The translations under genes were made by a program, and so were the position numbers. A DNA stretch of 64,000 nucleotides from Galbula dea (lineage: Eukaryota > Chordata > Aves > Piciformes > Galbulidae): assembly GCA_013399015.1 (NCBI GenBank), contig VWZX01009115.1:1-64000 (forward strand), given 5' to 3'. The notes beneath the pieces are model-generated. The model searched no databases. It was not told where the DNA came from and was given only the letters and a program-made list of their open reading frames with translations. The stretch's first letter is position 1. Every line of letters begins with the position of its first letter. Of this stretch, positions 1 to 11,548 are shown one piece after another.

Positions 1-218
1 CAGTCAGCAGAAACCAATGGGCAATATTTGCCTCACGCAGCTTGGATCCCCTCTGGACGTGGTGGGGGTTTTTGACTTCACGCTTTTCACCAGCTCCTCC
101 TCTGATGTTGCAGCTCTTCTACTGTACTTCAAACCAAGCCTTTCCTCCGGCCGACCGGAGAGTCACACGGAGGCCAGCGAGGTACCATCACCCCCCCTAA
201 GAGGGGAACATCTCACTG

Positions 219-293
219 GTGGTGTGGGTGTGTGTCTGTGTGTGTGTGTGTTAGGGGGTCTGGGGGGGTGTGTGTGTGTGTGTGTTGGAGTGG
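219..293. repeat. GT-rich microsatellite with G runs
   Basis: Interrupted (GT)n blocks are separated by a G-rich segment. The alternating purine-pyrimidine tract lies inside the UTR-like left end and makes the overlapping open frames (rich in Val/Cys) unreliable as coding. Confidence 0.85.
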
Positions 294-950
294 GGGTGAA
301 ACAGGGGCTGTCTGTGGCCCCTCTGAGCGCCTGGGGAGCGCTCAAGCCAGCGTGTCGCAGTCCCGTGGGTGACAGCCGAGGTCACCTGGAGCAAAGCTGT
401 TCTGTCTTCCAGTCGAAAGCGAGCAAGGGAGAAGCCTGAGCCTTCCCCTGAGCCTTGCTGCTGTCGTGTTCTAGGGCAAGGAAATACTACTGGTGATGAA
501 ACTGCAGATCTAAGACATGTTAAAAAGAAAGAATAAATTTTAAAAAATAAAAATAAAAATAAATTCTTCCTGAGATTTTGGGCTTGATGCTTGAAGACTT
601 GAGGTGCGTGGCTACCCTTCAGATCAGCAACGGGACCCCTTCAGCGCTGGCGGCTGGAACTTCTCCCGATGGCTCCTGTTGCGGGCGACAGGTGACTCTC
701 CAGCCGCCACCCTTGAAGGGGCTCGAGGGAAGTGTCTCCTACTGTAGCTGGGTATTTTTCTGGGGTGCTCAGCGTTTTGTGTTGTCCTTTGTTGTCGTGT
801 CATCGTTGTCGTTGTCGTTTGTCGTCTGTGACTTGTCCGTCAGTCGGGACCTCTGGGACAGACAGAGCCATAATAGCATTGCCGGAGCCTCACTGTGTGA
901 TTCCACCGCTGCAGCCCCAAGCCCAGCCCCAGTCAGTCCCTGCTGGGATC

Positions 951-1092
951 CTTCCTTCCTTCCTTCCCTCCCTCCCCCTCTTTCCCTCCCTGCAGAGCCC
1001 TCTTGTCCTGCTCTCACCAGACGTGGAGGCCCTGGGCCTCGGGCCCAGCCTATATTATCTAATATATATCTATCTATATATAGCTATATCTC
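951..1092. repeat. TTCC/CCCT tract followed by TATC/TA microsatellite
   Basis: A pyrimidine run of TTCC and CCCT units (951-990) is followed, after a short unique spacer, by an AT-rich TATC/TATA tract (1051-1092). Both are simple sequence and have no coding value. Confidence 0.7.
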
Positions 1093-1420
1093 TATTGAAC
1101 ATGCTCCACATCTTTCTGGAGACTGCAAATCTCACTGTCCAGAACTCCAAGGAAGAGAGAAACCTTCTCAAGTAATATTCTTGCAAATAGAATAAGAAGA
1201 AATGGTTGAGGTGTATGTGATTTCTATATATTTTTTTGGTGTTCTATTTGGTTGTTTTGTTGTTGGTTGTTGTAAATACAGGGATGTTTGAACCCCTTCA
1301 GACCCCAAGCTAACACCAGATCTTCATGAACTCAATCCCAACAGATTGGAACCTCTTGACCCCAAGTGCATTCTGCTTCATGGAAACCCAGTTCACACAT
1401 CCCTTAAAATTGTTAATGAC

Positions 1421-1451
1421 TATTATAATAATAATAATTATTATTATTGAN
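1421..1451. repeat. AAT/ATT palindromic microsatellite ending at an assembly N
   Basis: A run of AAT units flows directly into a run of ATT units, forming a perfect self-complementary hairpin. The next base, 1451, is an N. The unknown base probably reflects sequencing or assembly trouble at the hairpin. Confidence 0.85.
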
Positions 1452-1660
1452 CTGTGGGGGGAGAAGCCATTAACTAAAGTCTCTGCTGCAGCAGGATGTA
1501 GCAAGTGATGAATTCCCAGCAGGCTGCCGGGACATCTGCTAGCAATAATTACCAGTGATTGAAAGCTTTACTTAGCCTTTTATCTAGAGCCTAGTAGAGG
1601 ATAAGGTCTTGCCACATTTTATTGCCATTTTGATTAGCTGAGTTTTTGACTGAGAACCTT

Positions 1661-1701
1661 GTTGTTGTTGGGGTTTACTTTTGTTGTTGTTGTTGTTGTT
1701 T
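1661..1701. repeat. (GTT)n tract
   Basis: Two blocks of GTT repeats are separated by a short interruption, followed by a C/T-rich stretch, within the UTR-like left end. Confidence 0.8.
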
Positions 1702-1829
1702 CCCCCTCCTCCTCCCATATTAAACTGTGAAATTGCTAATGTGTTTAAAACCTCTGGGTGAATCTTAGGCTTTTAGTTTGCATGTTCAGCTCATTTGTCT
1801 CTTCTACAAGTTAAGTTGGGTTTTCTGGG

Positions 1830-2112
1830 TTTTTTTTTTTTTTGGTTGAATTTTTTTTTTTTTTCCTCCCTCAGGGGTTTTACAAAAAAAAAAAAAAAGG
1901 AAAAAAAAAAACAAAACCAGAAAAACAAAACAAAAAAAAAAAGGAAAGAAACAAAAAGGCTCTTCTGAAATTCTCTTGCCTGAGTTGCAATGGACTTAGC
2001 CATTGAGCTGATTTCAATCACTACAGTGAGCACTTGACTGTGAAAGAGCAAAAACACAAGAAAAAAAGAAAAAAATCAGAAATAAACAAAGGAAAAAGGA
2101 AAAAAAAAAAGA
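1830..2112. repeat. Cluster of T and A homopolymer runs
   Basis: Successive T runs (about 1831-1863) and A runs (about 1885-1945 and 2099-2111) occur here. The A-rich part resembles either a U-rich 3' UTR or decayed poly(A) tails, but no flanking target-site duplication was evident. Confidence 0.7.
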
Positions 2113-2191
2113 GAGACCCTTGTGTGAGGCTGTTGGGAAATAACTTTGGGGCTATGTGAGTCTGATTCCATTTTCAGAAGGATTCATCCTC

Positions 2192-2232
2192 TCCTCTCTC
2201 TCTCTCTCTGTGTCTCCTCTTCTCTCTCTCTT
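2192..2232. repeat. (CT)n pyrimidine tract
   Basis: TC/CT dinucleotide runs interrupted by TGTG. Simple sequence only. Confidence 0.7.
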
Positions 2233-2480
2233 GCCACGAAGGAAGTTTAATCCTAGTGATTTCATCCCGTGCAGGAAACAGTCAGAAATGTCTAGAATTA
2301 ATCTTTTTCTAAAGGGAACTTAAACTGCTGCTACCAATTATGTACAAGACTGGTTTATGCCACAGGAACAGAGAATCACACCTTTGTTTTGGTACTTTTA
2401 TTCCTCTTTTTATTCAGTTGTACAGTACTTCCAAATTCAAAGTAAAAAGTACAAGTTGTTCTGTATCAAACCATCTAAGC

Positions 2481-2486
2481 AATAAA
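2481..2486 (+). terminator. Polyadenylation signal AATAAA of the upstream plus-strand gene
   Basis: A canonical AATAAA hexamer sits in an AT-rich stretch at the end of the UTR-like block, with the first CR1 fragment beginning about 100 bp downstream. It is the best plus-strand cleavage signal in the left part of the window. Confidence 0.45.
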
Positions 2487-2589
2487 ATGTTATATTTAAA
2501 AATTAGAGGTTACACCGTGGAGCTGGCTCTTCTTGTGAGTTTGTCCTAACTTCCTTCCAGGCTTCTCTGCTAGGGGACACTATCCCTGC

Positions 2590-2845
2590 TGGGAGTTGGA
2601 GTGGAGCTGTGGGGATCATCCAGTCCAACCCCCCTGCTAAAGCAGGCTTACCCAGAGCAGCTTGCCCAGGGTCACCTCCAGGTGCCTTTGGAATCTCTCC
2701 CCAGAAGGAGACTCCACAGCCTCTCTGGGCAGCCTGGGCCAGAGCACCCTCCTAGCAGACAAGTCTCTCCTCCTGTTGAGATGGTTCCAGTTGGTGCCCA
2801 GTGCCCCTTGGCCTGTCCCTGGGCACCACTGAGAAAGCCCCAAGA
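2590..2845 (-). mobile_element. CR1 LINE 3' fragment
   Basis: Reading left to right it shows the reverse complement of the CR1 tail: the ATCATCCAGTCCAACCC block, then GGGTCACCTCCAG, GGAGACTCCACAGCCTCTCTGGG and the TGCCCAGTGCCCCTTGGCC block. It belongs to the same subfamily as the copies at 23,096, 25,842 and 57,957. The element is 5'-truncated, as is usual for CR1. It lies in the spacer right of the putative upstream gene end. Confidence 0.85.
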
Positions 2846-3050
2846 GGAGTGCCCTGGGATAGAGTTTTGGGGTGGTTTAGGATCTTTCAGCAGCTGCTGC
2901 ACCTCCTTCAGGTGCAAAGGCTGCAGGAGCAACATCCCCAGATGCTGCTATTGCCCATCAGGGGCTTCAGCTGGGGCTATTTAAAGCAAGGGGTGGGATG
3001 AAAAGGAGGATGTGGATGAGGGGAAGGTTGGTGTGTTTCTGTGCTGCTGA

Positions 3051-3110
3051 AGAAGTAGTAGTAGTAATAATAATAATAATAATAGTAGTAGCAGCAGCAG
3101 CAGCAGTAAT
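3051..3110. repeat. Compound trinucleotide microsatellite (TAG)n(TAA)n(TAG)n(CAG)n
   Basis: Four adjoining trinucleotide blocks share one register: TAG, then TAA, TAG again, and about five CAG units. The tract lies in spacer sequence and is a likely polymorphic locus. Confidence 0.9.
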
Positions 3111-3494
3111 TCTGTGTTGTAAAATGGTATTTATGAAACTCTTTTTCTAGGAAGGCTTTTTTTTTCCCCCCAAAGCAATTAAGTGGATTAACACCTAGGA
3201 GAAAGGCAGTAGTGAGGCAGAGGGGAGCTGGTGTGCTCAGAGGCAGCTGTGAAGACACAGACTGATGGCAGGTGACTGCACAGTGTGGTATGCCTAACAG
3301 ACAGGAACATCTACCTTGCTGTTGTTGCCTGCACCTCTCCTCGGGTAAGTGGTGTGGAACCTGCACGTGTGTCACGGTGTTCATGAGGTGTCTGACAGAG
3401 GAAAAGGTTGGTTAATTCTCTAGGGAAAGGAAGAAAGTATCTTGGGTGAGATGTTTTCATGTCAGAATGTGTTTGAAATAGCTGTACAGAGCTG

Positions 3495-3625
3495 AAACTC
3501 TTTCTCTGGAGAGATTCCAACCTCAGCTGGAGGTGATCCTGGGCAAGCTGCTGTGGGTGACCCTGCTTTAGCAGGGGGGTGGGACTGTATGATCCCCAGA
3601 GGTCCCCTCCAACCCAAACCATACT
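3495..3625 (+). mobile_element. CR1 LINE 3' terminal fragment
   Basis: It contains the plus-orientation CR1 tail: the CTCTGGAGAGATTCCAA block, GAGGTGATCCTGGGCAAGC, GTGGGTGACCCTGCTTTAGC, then ATGATCCCCAGAGGTCCCC and the TCCAACC end. Only the last roughly 130 bp of the element is present. Confidence 0.85.
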
Positions 3626-6600
3626 GTGAAGCTAAGTAAAGATAAGAGTTGAGAAGCACTCCTGAGGCCTTCCAAAAGTTCTAGTATTGCCTCATTTTGT
3701 TCCTTGAGTCTTCTCTGAGCCTAAAATCCTCACCAAGCAAAGGGGGCAGGAGGTTTTGATGTGTTCAGTACTAAGATGTCTCTGCCTTGCCTAACCTCAC
3801 TGTGTAACCCAGTAGAAAACCTTGTGGCAGTCCCCTGAGTAGCAGGAGCTGAAAATAGCTGTCTCCTTTGCTGTGCTTCTCCTTTCTTTTTTCTCCTGCC
3901 AGATTGGTCTCTTGCTTGGCAGGGAAATCTGCCAGGGGTGTGTGAGGAAGCTGGGGACACTGAGTGGTTGGGGTGTGCTGTTGTGAAAGTGTTTGAGCTT
4001 CTGTAGAGCCTTTCAGCAAAGGGGTGTGAATCAGTTGGTGAACACCCGTTAATAGGAGGCTGTAAATAAGAAGTTTGCTGGAGAAGAAGCTTTTCATTGT
4101 GAAAGACTTGATTTGTTTTCATCATCTCGGGGGTTAACGTGGTGCAGCGCAGAGCAGCTCTGCTGTTGCACAGGGAGTGGTGACAGCTCAGCTTTGCAAC
4201 TAGGTTTGTTGTTTTAAACCAGCAGCATCTGATTTGCGATGAGTCTGCACCCAAAAGAAGTATTTGTGTTCTGTTTGAGGGTGCTGACAGTGCTAGGTGT
4301 GAGATGTAGGCTTGCTCTGACCAGTAAATACTTCTCCCAAGCATTTGCAGCTCAAGCTTTACCAGACCACTTGTGCTTGGGAGTGGAGAAGTGACTGGGT
4401 AAAACCTGGCTGTAAACAAAACCCATTTTCCTCTGGTTCTACTCAAATGGGGCCCATCTTGCTGCAGAAGGCTCCCAGGGAGCAGCTGGGGAGGAGGCAG
4501 AACACAGGAGGATGTGTGTTACCTCCTGTGCTACTGCTTACAGGATCCAACACTCAGTTGCTGTCTCTGCCAGCAAATCCCTTTTTTGGTGGCAGGAAAC
4601 TCATCACTGTTTCATCTGTTGCCTTCAAGATGCTTCTCTGCCTGAAGATTTAGAGGCTCTAAGGTTCCAGACATCAGGTCCATTGTGCTCCAGAGCTGGA
4701 GAGAATCAAAGTATTGAGCTGCATGTGCATACAGAGCAAGCTGGGAGAAGTCTGCACCACAGCACAGCCAGTTAGGTGTTTGATCTCCTGTCTGGATCAC
4801 TGAGAGTAGCTTTTGGAGTTGAAACCACAGAGGCATTCTGATGCAGCTACCTGAAACCCAGAACCTGTGTAGAGCTGCTTAGGAAAGCTCACCAGGGATG
4901 TGGGGAACTGAGCAAGCTGTGCAGCTTGTCAGCAGATCCTTGGTGGTGCCAAGCACTTGATCCTCATCCCCCCTTTAGCTGTGGGTGGTGGCAGTAGGAT
5001 GCTGCAGTTAGCACAACCCAGCAGACTCCTGAATCTCATTGGAAAGGAGATGGTCCCTGTGTGGTGTGGGGTTTCAAACACAACCTACATCCTGTTTCCT
5101 TTGGTCCTCCTCTCTGAAGGAGTGCCTCTCCTGGGGGGCCTGAGAGCAAGATGGGCTTCTGGTGCCTTCCCATTGCTTCTTGCAGCAACTGGTTAGGATG
5201 AGTTGGGCAAAATAGCATTTCCAGCTGGGAGAACCACTTCCCCTGTTTCTGAAGGAGCCACTATTCCACCCAGCCCAAGATTAACTAGGTCTTAAACTCT
5301 GGCTGGAAGGAAAACATCACCCACTTGGCAGCCCAGCCTGTGAGGGTGTTTACACTTGCTTCTAACCATCAGCAGCTCCTTGGTGCCAGTGTTTGCCATG
5401 CTGTGTGTGACAGTCATTGGATGCTAGCTGAATTCCAGCTTTTCCTTTCCACTGGAAACCTGCACTAGGGTATTTTAAAAGTTTCCTCCTTTCCTTGTAG
5501 ACTCCTGCTCCAGAAAACAGTTTGTTCTTTCTTTCTGCCTCTCTTGGAAACTCCCTAGTGGCTTCGCCAGCTGAGGTTGGGCTCAAGCAGGCTGCCATGG
5601 CAAGGTCCTGTGCACTGCTGTGGGTCCAAGGTCATGTTTCTGTATTCTGGACAATTTGATTCAGCTTTCAGGGAAGCAAAACTCCAGTTGAAGCCAGGAC
5701 ATGGACTATTTGTGTCTGAAGGTGGTCACTCTGCATATTGGAAGCCCAATTTAATCCAACTCCAATGGCAGGAGCAGGAACTCAGATGACAAAGAGGTAG
5801 CACGAGTGCAGCATCCTCGCTAGCTATCCCTGCTTCTGCAGGGCCTCAGGAGCTGCAGGTAGCCCTCACCTTCTTTGGAAGCAAATGCAAGACATTAGCA
5901 TTTATAGCTTTCCAGAGTTCAAACTTCCATACTTTCTTAAAAGCACAGAAGAATGCAGTGCTCAGACAGTGCCCAAGGCTTGGCAAAGAATGAGTAAGGA
6001 AAGCCAAACTTTGTTCTAGCTCATCCCTTTAGATGCTGCTCTTTGGGAAGGGACTGAAGCTCTCTGGTGCTTCTCTGCCTTGGCAGATCCCTCAGCTGGC
6101 AGCTGTGGGTATTGCTGCCTCTAATACCTGCCAGCTGGAGAACCTAGGATTGTATTTCATCTTCAGGGGAAGGGCTTTAATCACAGAGTCTGTCAATGCA
6201 GCTTCAGCTGAGTGAGGACTCTAGTGCCCAGCTCCGTCTCTGTAGGACAAGGCTGTATCTGGTCTACTAGAGGTTAAAGATGTCTCTTGTTCAGACACTC
6301 TGTGGCTGTGTACATTACCTCCCAAGTGTTCTCTTCACTATGTGAAAGACTTGGTTCTTGAGTTATGGTTTCATCATGTGTGAATTTTAAGTGGCACGGG
6401 GTGGGTGTGGGGGAGGGAGGAGCCAACACAAACCCAAAAAGCAACAGGCAGGACATGCTGTGGTTTCTGTGTAAGCTGAGCACATCAACAGTGATGAGGA
6501 AAGAGAGGTCAAGGTTCAGTTTTCCCTCACCAATTCAGGGACTGGAATGTTGTAATGCTGGAACTTTACTGCTGCTTGGTTAATTTTAAGGTGGAATCAA

Positions 6601-7394
6601 GGCTGGTCTCGAGAGGGGACAGCAAGAGCCTATGGACATGAAGACTGATGGATGGCTTAGAGACCAACAGGAACTCTCCAAAATCTTGGTCTTTGCAGGG
6701 AAAGATGAGGCAGACTTCAAATCTGAGTTATTTTGATGTTCTCTGGGAGCTAACACCACATCCTAACACATCTGCTGTTAAGTTTGCTCTTGTTTAGCCA
6801 CAGATGTAGTTCACAGCTACAGGAGTCTCAGCACCCTTTCTTTTTAAGCCATTTGTGGTTAGCTTTTTACCCCAGCAACTTCTACTTCCTCTTCTTTGGC
6901 TGTAGAACACCTGCTTGAACTGCTCCTGAGTGTTCCTGCCTGCTGGGTCACTGACAGGCACTTTAAAACTAGATGGATTTGGCCTCCTTAGAAGCTTGTG
7001 CCTTAGCAGCCTTTAAGCACCTTAACAGATCCTGTCCAGGCTGCCTGTGGTTTAACAAGAGGTGATCCTTCAGCGGAGGGGCTCAGTTGGAACAGAGCAG
7101 AGGTGATGCTTCAGGGGAGGGGCTCAGTTGGGACAGATCAGAGGTGATTCTTTAGGGGAGTGTGGCTCACTTTGAACAGGTCAGGATTCAAGCATCTACT
7201 GAACATTTTCCCAAGGCCCTTTCTTATTCTTAGAAAGAATTTGAGCCTTAATATTTCAGTCCATTGTCCAAAATGCTTCCTATTCCCAGCCCAAAATGCA
7301 CCTGCAGAAAAGCAGCTTTAAAGAACAGCACATTTCCCCCTGCACTTTTTGCTACCACAGGTTGCTTAGCAAGGAAAAAGCACCAGGATCCCAC
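3626..7394. other. Intergenic spacer between the upstream gene and the SSR1 3' end
   Basis: I see no supported gene here. The longest unspliced open frame in the window (minus strand, 3730-4446, 238 codons) has no recognisable domain and a composition typical of chance frames. Apart from the minisatellite at 7,058-7,182 the stretch is unique-looking sequence without CR1. Part of it could belong to a longer SSR1 3' UTR if the 7,412 signal is not the main one. Confidence 0.5.
7058..7182. repeat. 41-43 bp minisatellite, three copies
   Basis: Three tandem units start at 7058, 7099 and 7140, each beginning AGAGGTGAT and carrying GGGGAGGGGCTCAGTT-like cores. Units 1 and 2 are close to identical. 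Unit 3 has diverged and carries a small insertion. It lies just beyond the proposed SSR1 cleavage site. Confidence 0.85.
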
Positions 7395-7411
7395 TCAGGC
7401 TTTTTGGTGCC

Positions 7412-7418
7412 ATACTCA
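7412..7418 (-). terminator. SSR1: Candidate SSR1 polyadenylation signal
   Basis: On the minus strand AAATAAAG follows a T-rich run (the A run at 7,432-7,444 on the plus strand). Alternative minus-strand AATAAA hexamers at about 9,125 and 9,949 could give shorter isoforms. Confidence 0.45.
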
Positions 7419-8589
7419 TGCTTTATTTAACAAAAAAAAAAAAATAGAAGCTACACAATGCTAAGGAAAATAAAAATAAATCAAGTCTAGTTTACAAAAA
7501 AACCCAAACCTGCAGCCATTCTCAAGAGATCTGCTCTCACTTGTAAATGGAAGTCAGCAGGTAAGAGAGTAAATGTTAATTTAACATTTCAGTTGCAGTA
7601 GATCTGAATTTAATCACCCAAAAGAATCAGTCCTTCTGCAGCTGACTGCTGATTGTACTTAAACACTTATCACTTGATTAACCAACAAAAATCCCTGGGA
7701 AAATATATAGCTAAAGGGGAAAGAGGTCAGGAGAATGTTCTGGAGCTCATCTAGAAACTCCTGCAGGAACTGGAAGATCTTGCTGGCTTTGCTCTCCTCT
7801 TCAGTTCATGGCAATTGCTCTGTCTATTGAAGCAAAGTCTCTGTGTTAAGCTGCTTACTGCTGTTCAGGGAGGGGATTAAAGTGCTGCAACATCAATCTG
7901 TGGAGCTTCCATCAGGTTACACTAGTGCTGTGTCTTCCTCTCTCCATGGAAGCAACTTCAAACCACTCCTGAAGCAGCCCTTGTGTCCCTCCTGTGAGGT
8001 AGGCACTGTCCTTCCTTTGGAGAGGTAAAAAGGAACAGACTCAAGAGCACTGCTGCTCAGTACCTCAGGCACACTGAAAACAGCACAACCAGCCTAGCTT
8101 AGGCTTTCACTTCCCTGCTCCTTCCCTGTATTCAGAGCTTTCAGCTGCCCCATTTTTGTCTAGCATCATGAATAAGCAGGGAATGCTGCTGTTGATTAGA
8201 TCCACTCTGAGGTAAGGAAGATGTCTGGCACAACAGTGGAAACAAGCAGGAGCACTGGTGCTCCATCACTGGTCTGCTCTGGTCATCTCCACAGCCTACA
8301 ACTGAAGTCTTCTGGAGATGCAGAATCAGATGCTGTTTCATCCTTGGGTCTGACAGCAGCCACTCTTCATCCTCAGACTAAATGGTACTGGGGAAAAACC
8401 CACTGCTGTTGCAAAGCAGACAGCATGCAGAGGGCTGCAAGTGTCAGTGCAGCCAAGTTAATGCTTCCCTACCACTGGAGACATGAGCTCTACAGCAGAT
8501 TTGTCTTACCCCAACCAGAGACTCATTAAGTCTTCACAAATGATTTTTAATTAGTTAGGCTGTGATAAAGTGTCCCCCTGCACTGGGTG

Positions 8590-9105
8590 CTGATGAGGTA
8601 GCACCTCCAATCCTGGGTTCAGGCTTGGGTCCCTCACTCCAAGAAGGACATTGAGGTGCTGGAGTGTGTCCAGAGAAGGACAGAGGAGCTGGGGAAGGGT
8701 CTAGAGCACAAGTGTTGTGAGGAGCAGCTGAGGGAACTGAGGTTAGTTAGCCTGGAGAAGAGGAGGCTCAGGGGAGACCTTCTCACTGTCTGCAACTCCC
8801 TGAGAGGAGGCTGGAGCCAGATGGGGGTTGGTCTCCTCTCCCAAGGAACAAGTGATAGGACAAGAGGAAATGGCCTTAAGCAGTGCCAGGTTTAGGTTGG
8901 ATATTAGGAACAATTTCTTCCCTGAAAGAGTGGTTAAGCCCTGGCCCAGGCTGCCCAGGGCAGTGGTGGAGTCATCATCCCTGGAAGACAATGAGAAGCC
9001 ATGGAGCTGTGGTGCTGAGGGCCATGGGTTAGTGGTGACCTGGCAGTGTTGGTTAATGGTTGGACTTGATGATCTTAATATCTTCCAACCAAAACAGTTC
9101 TCAAT
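8590..9105 (+). mobile_element. CR1 LINE fragment (about 515 bp)
   Basis: A long plus-orientation CR1 tail carries the diagnostic blocks in order: CACCTCCAATCCTGGGTTC, GGAGTGTGTCCAGAGAAGG, GAGGAGCAGCTGAGGGAACTG, TTAGCCTGGAGAAGAGGAGG, TTTAGGTTGGATATTAGGAA, GGCCCAGGCTGCCCAGGGC and TTGGACTTGATGATCTTAA. The open frames across it (for example 8656-8895) are retroelement remnants, not genes. It sits inside the proposed SSR1 3' UTR. Confidence 0.92.
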
Positions 9106-11548
9106 TCACACACTAAGGCCATAGTTTATTTGCAGTCTAAAACCACTTTAGCATCCCTTACTCATACAGAAGAACCCCTGGTCCACATCTTCTGCAGCCC
9201 TTGCTCCTCTTCACCTCTCCTCCCACAAGCAGGTGTGTGGCAGTGCAGTCACCTTGCTAACAATCATCAGGACAGCCAGGAACATGCCTGTGACACTAAG
9301 CTACCTGTGGTTTAGAAATGGAGTAGAAAATTCAAGTACCACAATAAGCTGTTAACCCACAGGACAAAGCAACAACTCTTTTTTCCCACTTGAAGAGATC
9401 TGAGTGTGGCAGGCTGGCTTATTCACTAGGAATAGCTTGAGAGCTGCTAAAGCTCAATTACTGCTCCACACTAAACTGTTATTGCTGAGTGGCAACTGCA
9501 GCAGGCTAACAGGAGAGAAGCAATTCCTAACTGGTACTGCATTTCTCACCAGTGGGCAACTGCTGGCTCCTGTTCTTAGAAGCTGCTTCTGCCTAACTTC
9601 CTCCAAAGCATCCCCAGGGACTGCAGAGTGGTAGGAAAGGCTTGCTGGAGCTTGACTCTCCCATTGCTAGTTCCTCTGCAGGTTGTTGAAGTGCCTCCTC
9701 TCTTCTTTCATGCTTAGAACTTGAGCATTCGGATGTTCTGGATGTTAACCACTGAATGCAGAGGAGAAAGCTGAAACCATCACATCCTGATTTGTACAGT
9801 GCTTCAGTCTCTCTTAAATCCTGGTCAGTGTAAGGTTTCTGAAGGTCTAACTTGCTCCAGAACTCTATCAGTAAGGGTTAAACTATTTATCTGCACAAAT
9901 AGAAGTCGGATTTTGCAAATGAGCATCCTCTGTTCTGATCCTCTGTCTTTATTCCTATAGTATCACTCTATCCAGACCAGCTCCCATCATCCACCCCCTT
10001 CCAATCTTGGGAAGAATTAAGATTATCTAGTTTAAAATTACCAGAAGGTGAAAACAAAACAAAGAAGTCTTGATTTCAGGTTCTGGACATCATCCAAGAG
10101 AGGGAACTTAAAAGTTCAGTAGCTTAGGTGCTGCAATAGTTAGAGGGCTTCTGTGTACTAAGCACTCAATACATGAACACTTTGCCTGACTATAAGCCCA
10201 GGAACCTACCACAGAACCAGGCAGGTTCCAGCACTCCAAGCACCCAGTTGTTCCACACAGTCTGAGTGGAGATGCCTCTTAGGAAGGCAGCATGCAACTG
10301 TTGGTTAAGTGCATGATGATTCAGCAGCCTTGGCTGTTAAAAACAGTCTGCCTGGCTGCCTGTGTTATCAGGAAGTTGAACAAAGCATCTTTGGGGTTGC
10401 TTTTGCTACTCTTTTTCCATAGCAAGATGAGCAAGGACATCTTCACAGTTCACTCTGGCAGTGTAGAGTACAAGAGTGCCAGTATAGGTAGTTTCAGAGC
10501 TTAGCTGCTTCTAAAATGCTGTGCCATGATCTGCAAGTATTGCTCGGCATCTGTGGGCTCAGCAGCTCAGGCCCTACAGAGCAAGCCCAGATGAGGAAGG
10601 GGAGGGAAAGGTGACAAGAGAGGTCTCAAATCCACATCTCTTCCTACACTGAAGCTTCCAGGTAACTTTCAGACAGAGGAAAAGATGCAGCTGACATGCA
10701 GAACAATGTAAGCCTTGTCCCAGTGCCTGAATGGCATCAGCCTGGCAGCAAAACTCAAGTGTTCTCAGCTCTTGCTGCCAGGTAAGTTCCTGAGTGCAAG
10801 GGCTGTGGATCAGTACCTGGGAGCTGGCAGCTGTGTCTGCCACAGAAGAAAATCCTATTTTGATGCCATAGATCCTGTCTGCTGCAGCAGTGACCTAGCA
10901 GGAGTAAGTTAGGGCTGTGGACCTCTTGTAGCTAGCAGGAAAAACAAGCTGATGAGAGAACAAATAGGAACTGGGCCCAATGTGCTGCCCAGGGGAAGGG
11001 AGGCTGAGATTTAAAGCCTGCAGAGGGGGAATTCACTAGTTTGCCATTTAAAAAAGATCCTTTGAAGCCAACTGTTGTTCAGTTCAGTTTCAAGTGTGTA
11101 CAGTAAAGGCCAAGTCCTTGCCCCAGGTAAAGCCTGAAGAAAAATCCACCTTTGGGGCTATATGACCTTCTAGTTTTGGTGAGAGAACCAAGAGCTTCCT
11201 GCAGAGTTGTTGGGGCTTAGTCAATCATTTCTCCACCACTGCCATCAGAATACCTAAGCTGCTGGCATGACTCAATAACTCATCATTGAACAGACTGGGT
11301 AGAGAAACACCAAATTTATGTAGTAATACCAAGTCAGCACACAAATTCCATGTGTCACAAGTGCTGCTGCTGTGAAAGAGTCTCCCTAACAGCTATGCTG
11401 ATCAGTTCAGGTTTGTAAATGACTGCGTGCCCAGCTCAAACCAGCAGCAAAATATCTAGCGCTAGAAGCAGCTATACCCAGTTGTGCCTTTAGAATGCCA
11501 AGGGTGCAGGAATGGAGCTGGTCAGTGGCTGGGCACTGAACCAGGAGC

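Larger units (their letters stand above)
1..2490 (+). other. Putative 3' UTR / 3' end of an upstream plus-strand gene (RREB1 by synteny)
   Basis: The stretch is free of CR1, rich in T and A homopolymers and GTT/GT/TC runs, and ends in a context typical of a vertebrate 3' terminus: AATAAA at 2481-2486 in AT-rich sequence. Additional AATAAA-like clusters occur at about 530-565. A Pumilio-type TGTAAATA lies at 1271-1278. In mammals the gene left of SSR1 on the opposite strand is RREB1, so this is probably its 3' UTR. That assignment is inference: the only reading frames open at the left edge (stop at 73-75 in frame 1, or open to 439 in frame 2) show no domain I recognise. The 205-codon open frame at 578-1195 is low-complexity and not credible as protein. 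Confidence 0.42.

Noticed and set aside
2..439. Open frame at the left edge as the possible C-terminus of the upstream gene
   Set aside because: Most of its second half translates a GT microsatellite, and I could not match it to any RREB1 region I know. Frame 1 stops at 73-75. Left as unresolved.
578..1195. 205-codon plus-strand open frame near the left edge
   Set aside because: It is built from low-complexity TTG/TCG, TTCC and TATC tracts and lies inside UTR-like sequence.
3730..4446. 238-codon minus-strand open frame, the longest unspliced frame in the window
   Set aside because: No domain, no signal or repeat structure, mixed composition and overlap with another long frame in the same strand. 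Probably chance in spacer DNA.
7411..7444. Processed pseudogene or retrocopy with a poly(A) tail
   Set aside because: The A run on the plus strand has no recognisable coding sequence to its left and no target-site duplication. A minus-strand poly(A) signal next to a U-rich tract explains it better.
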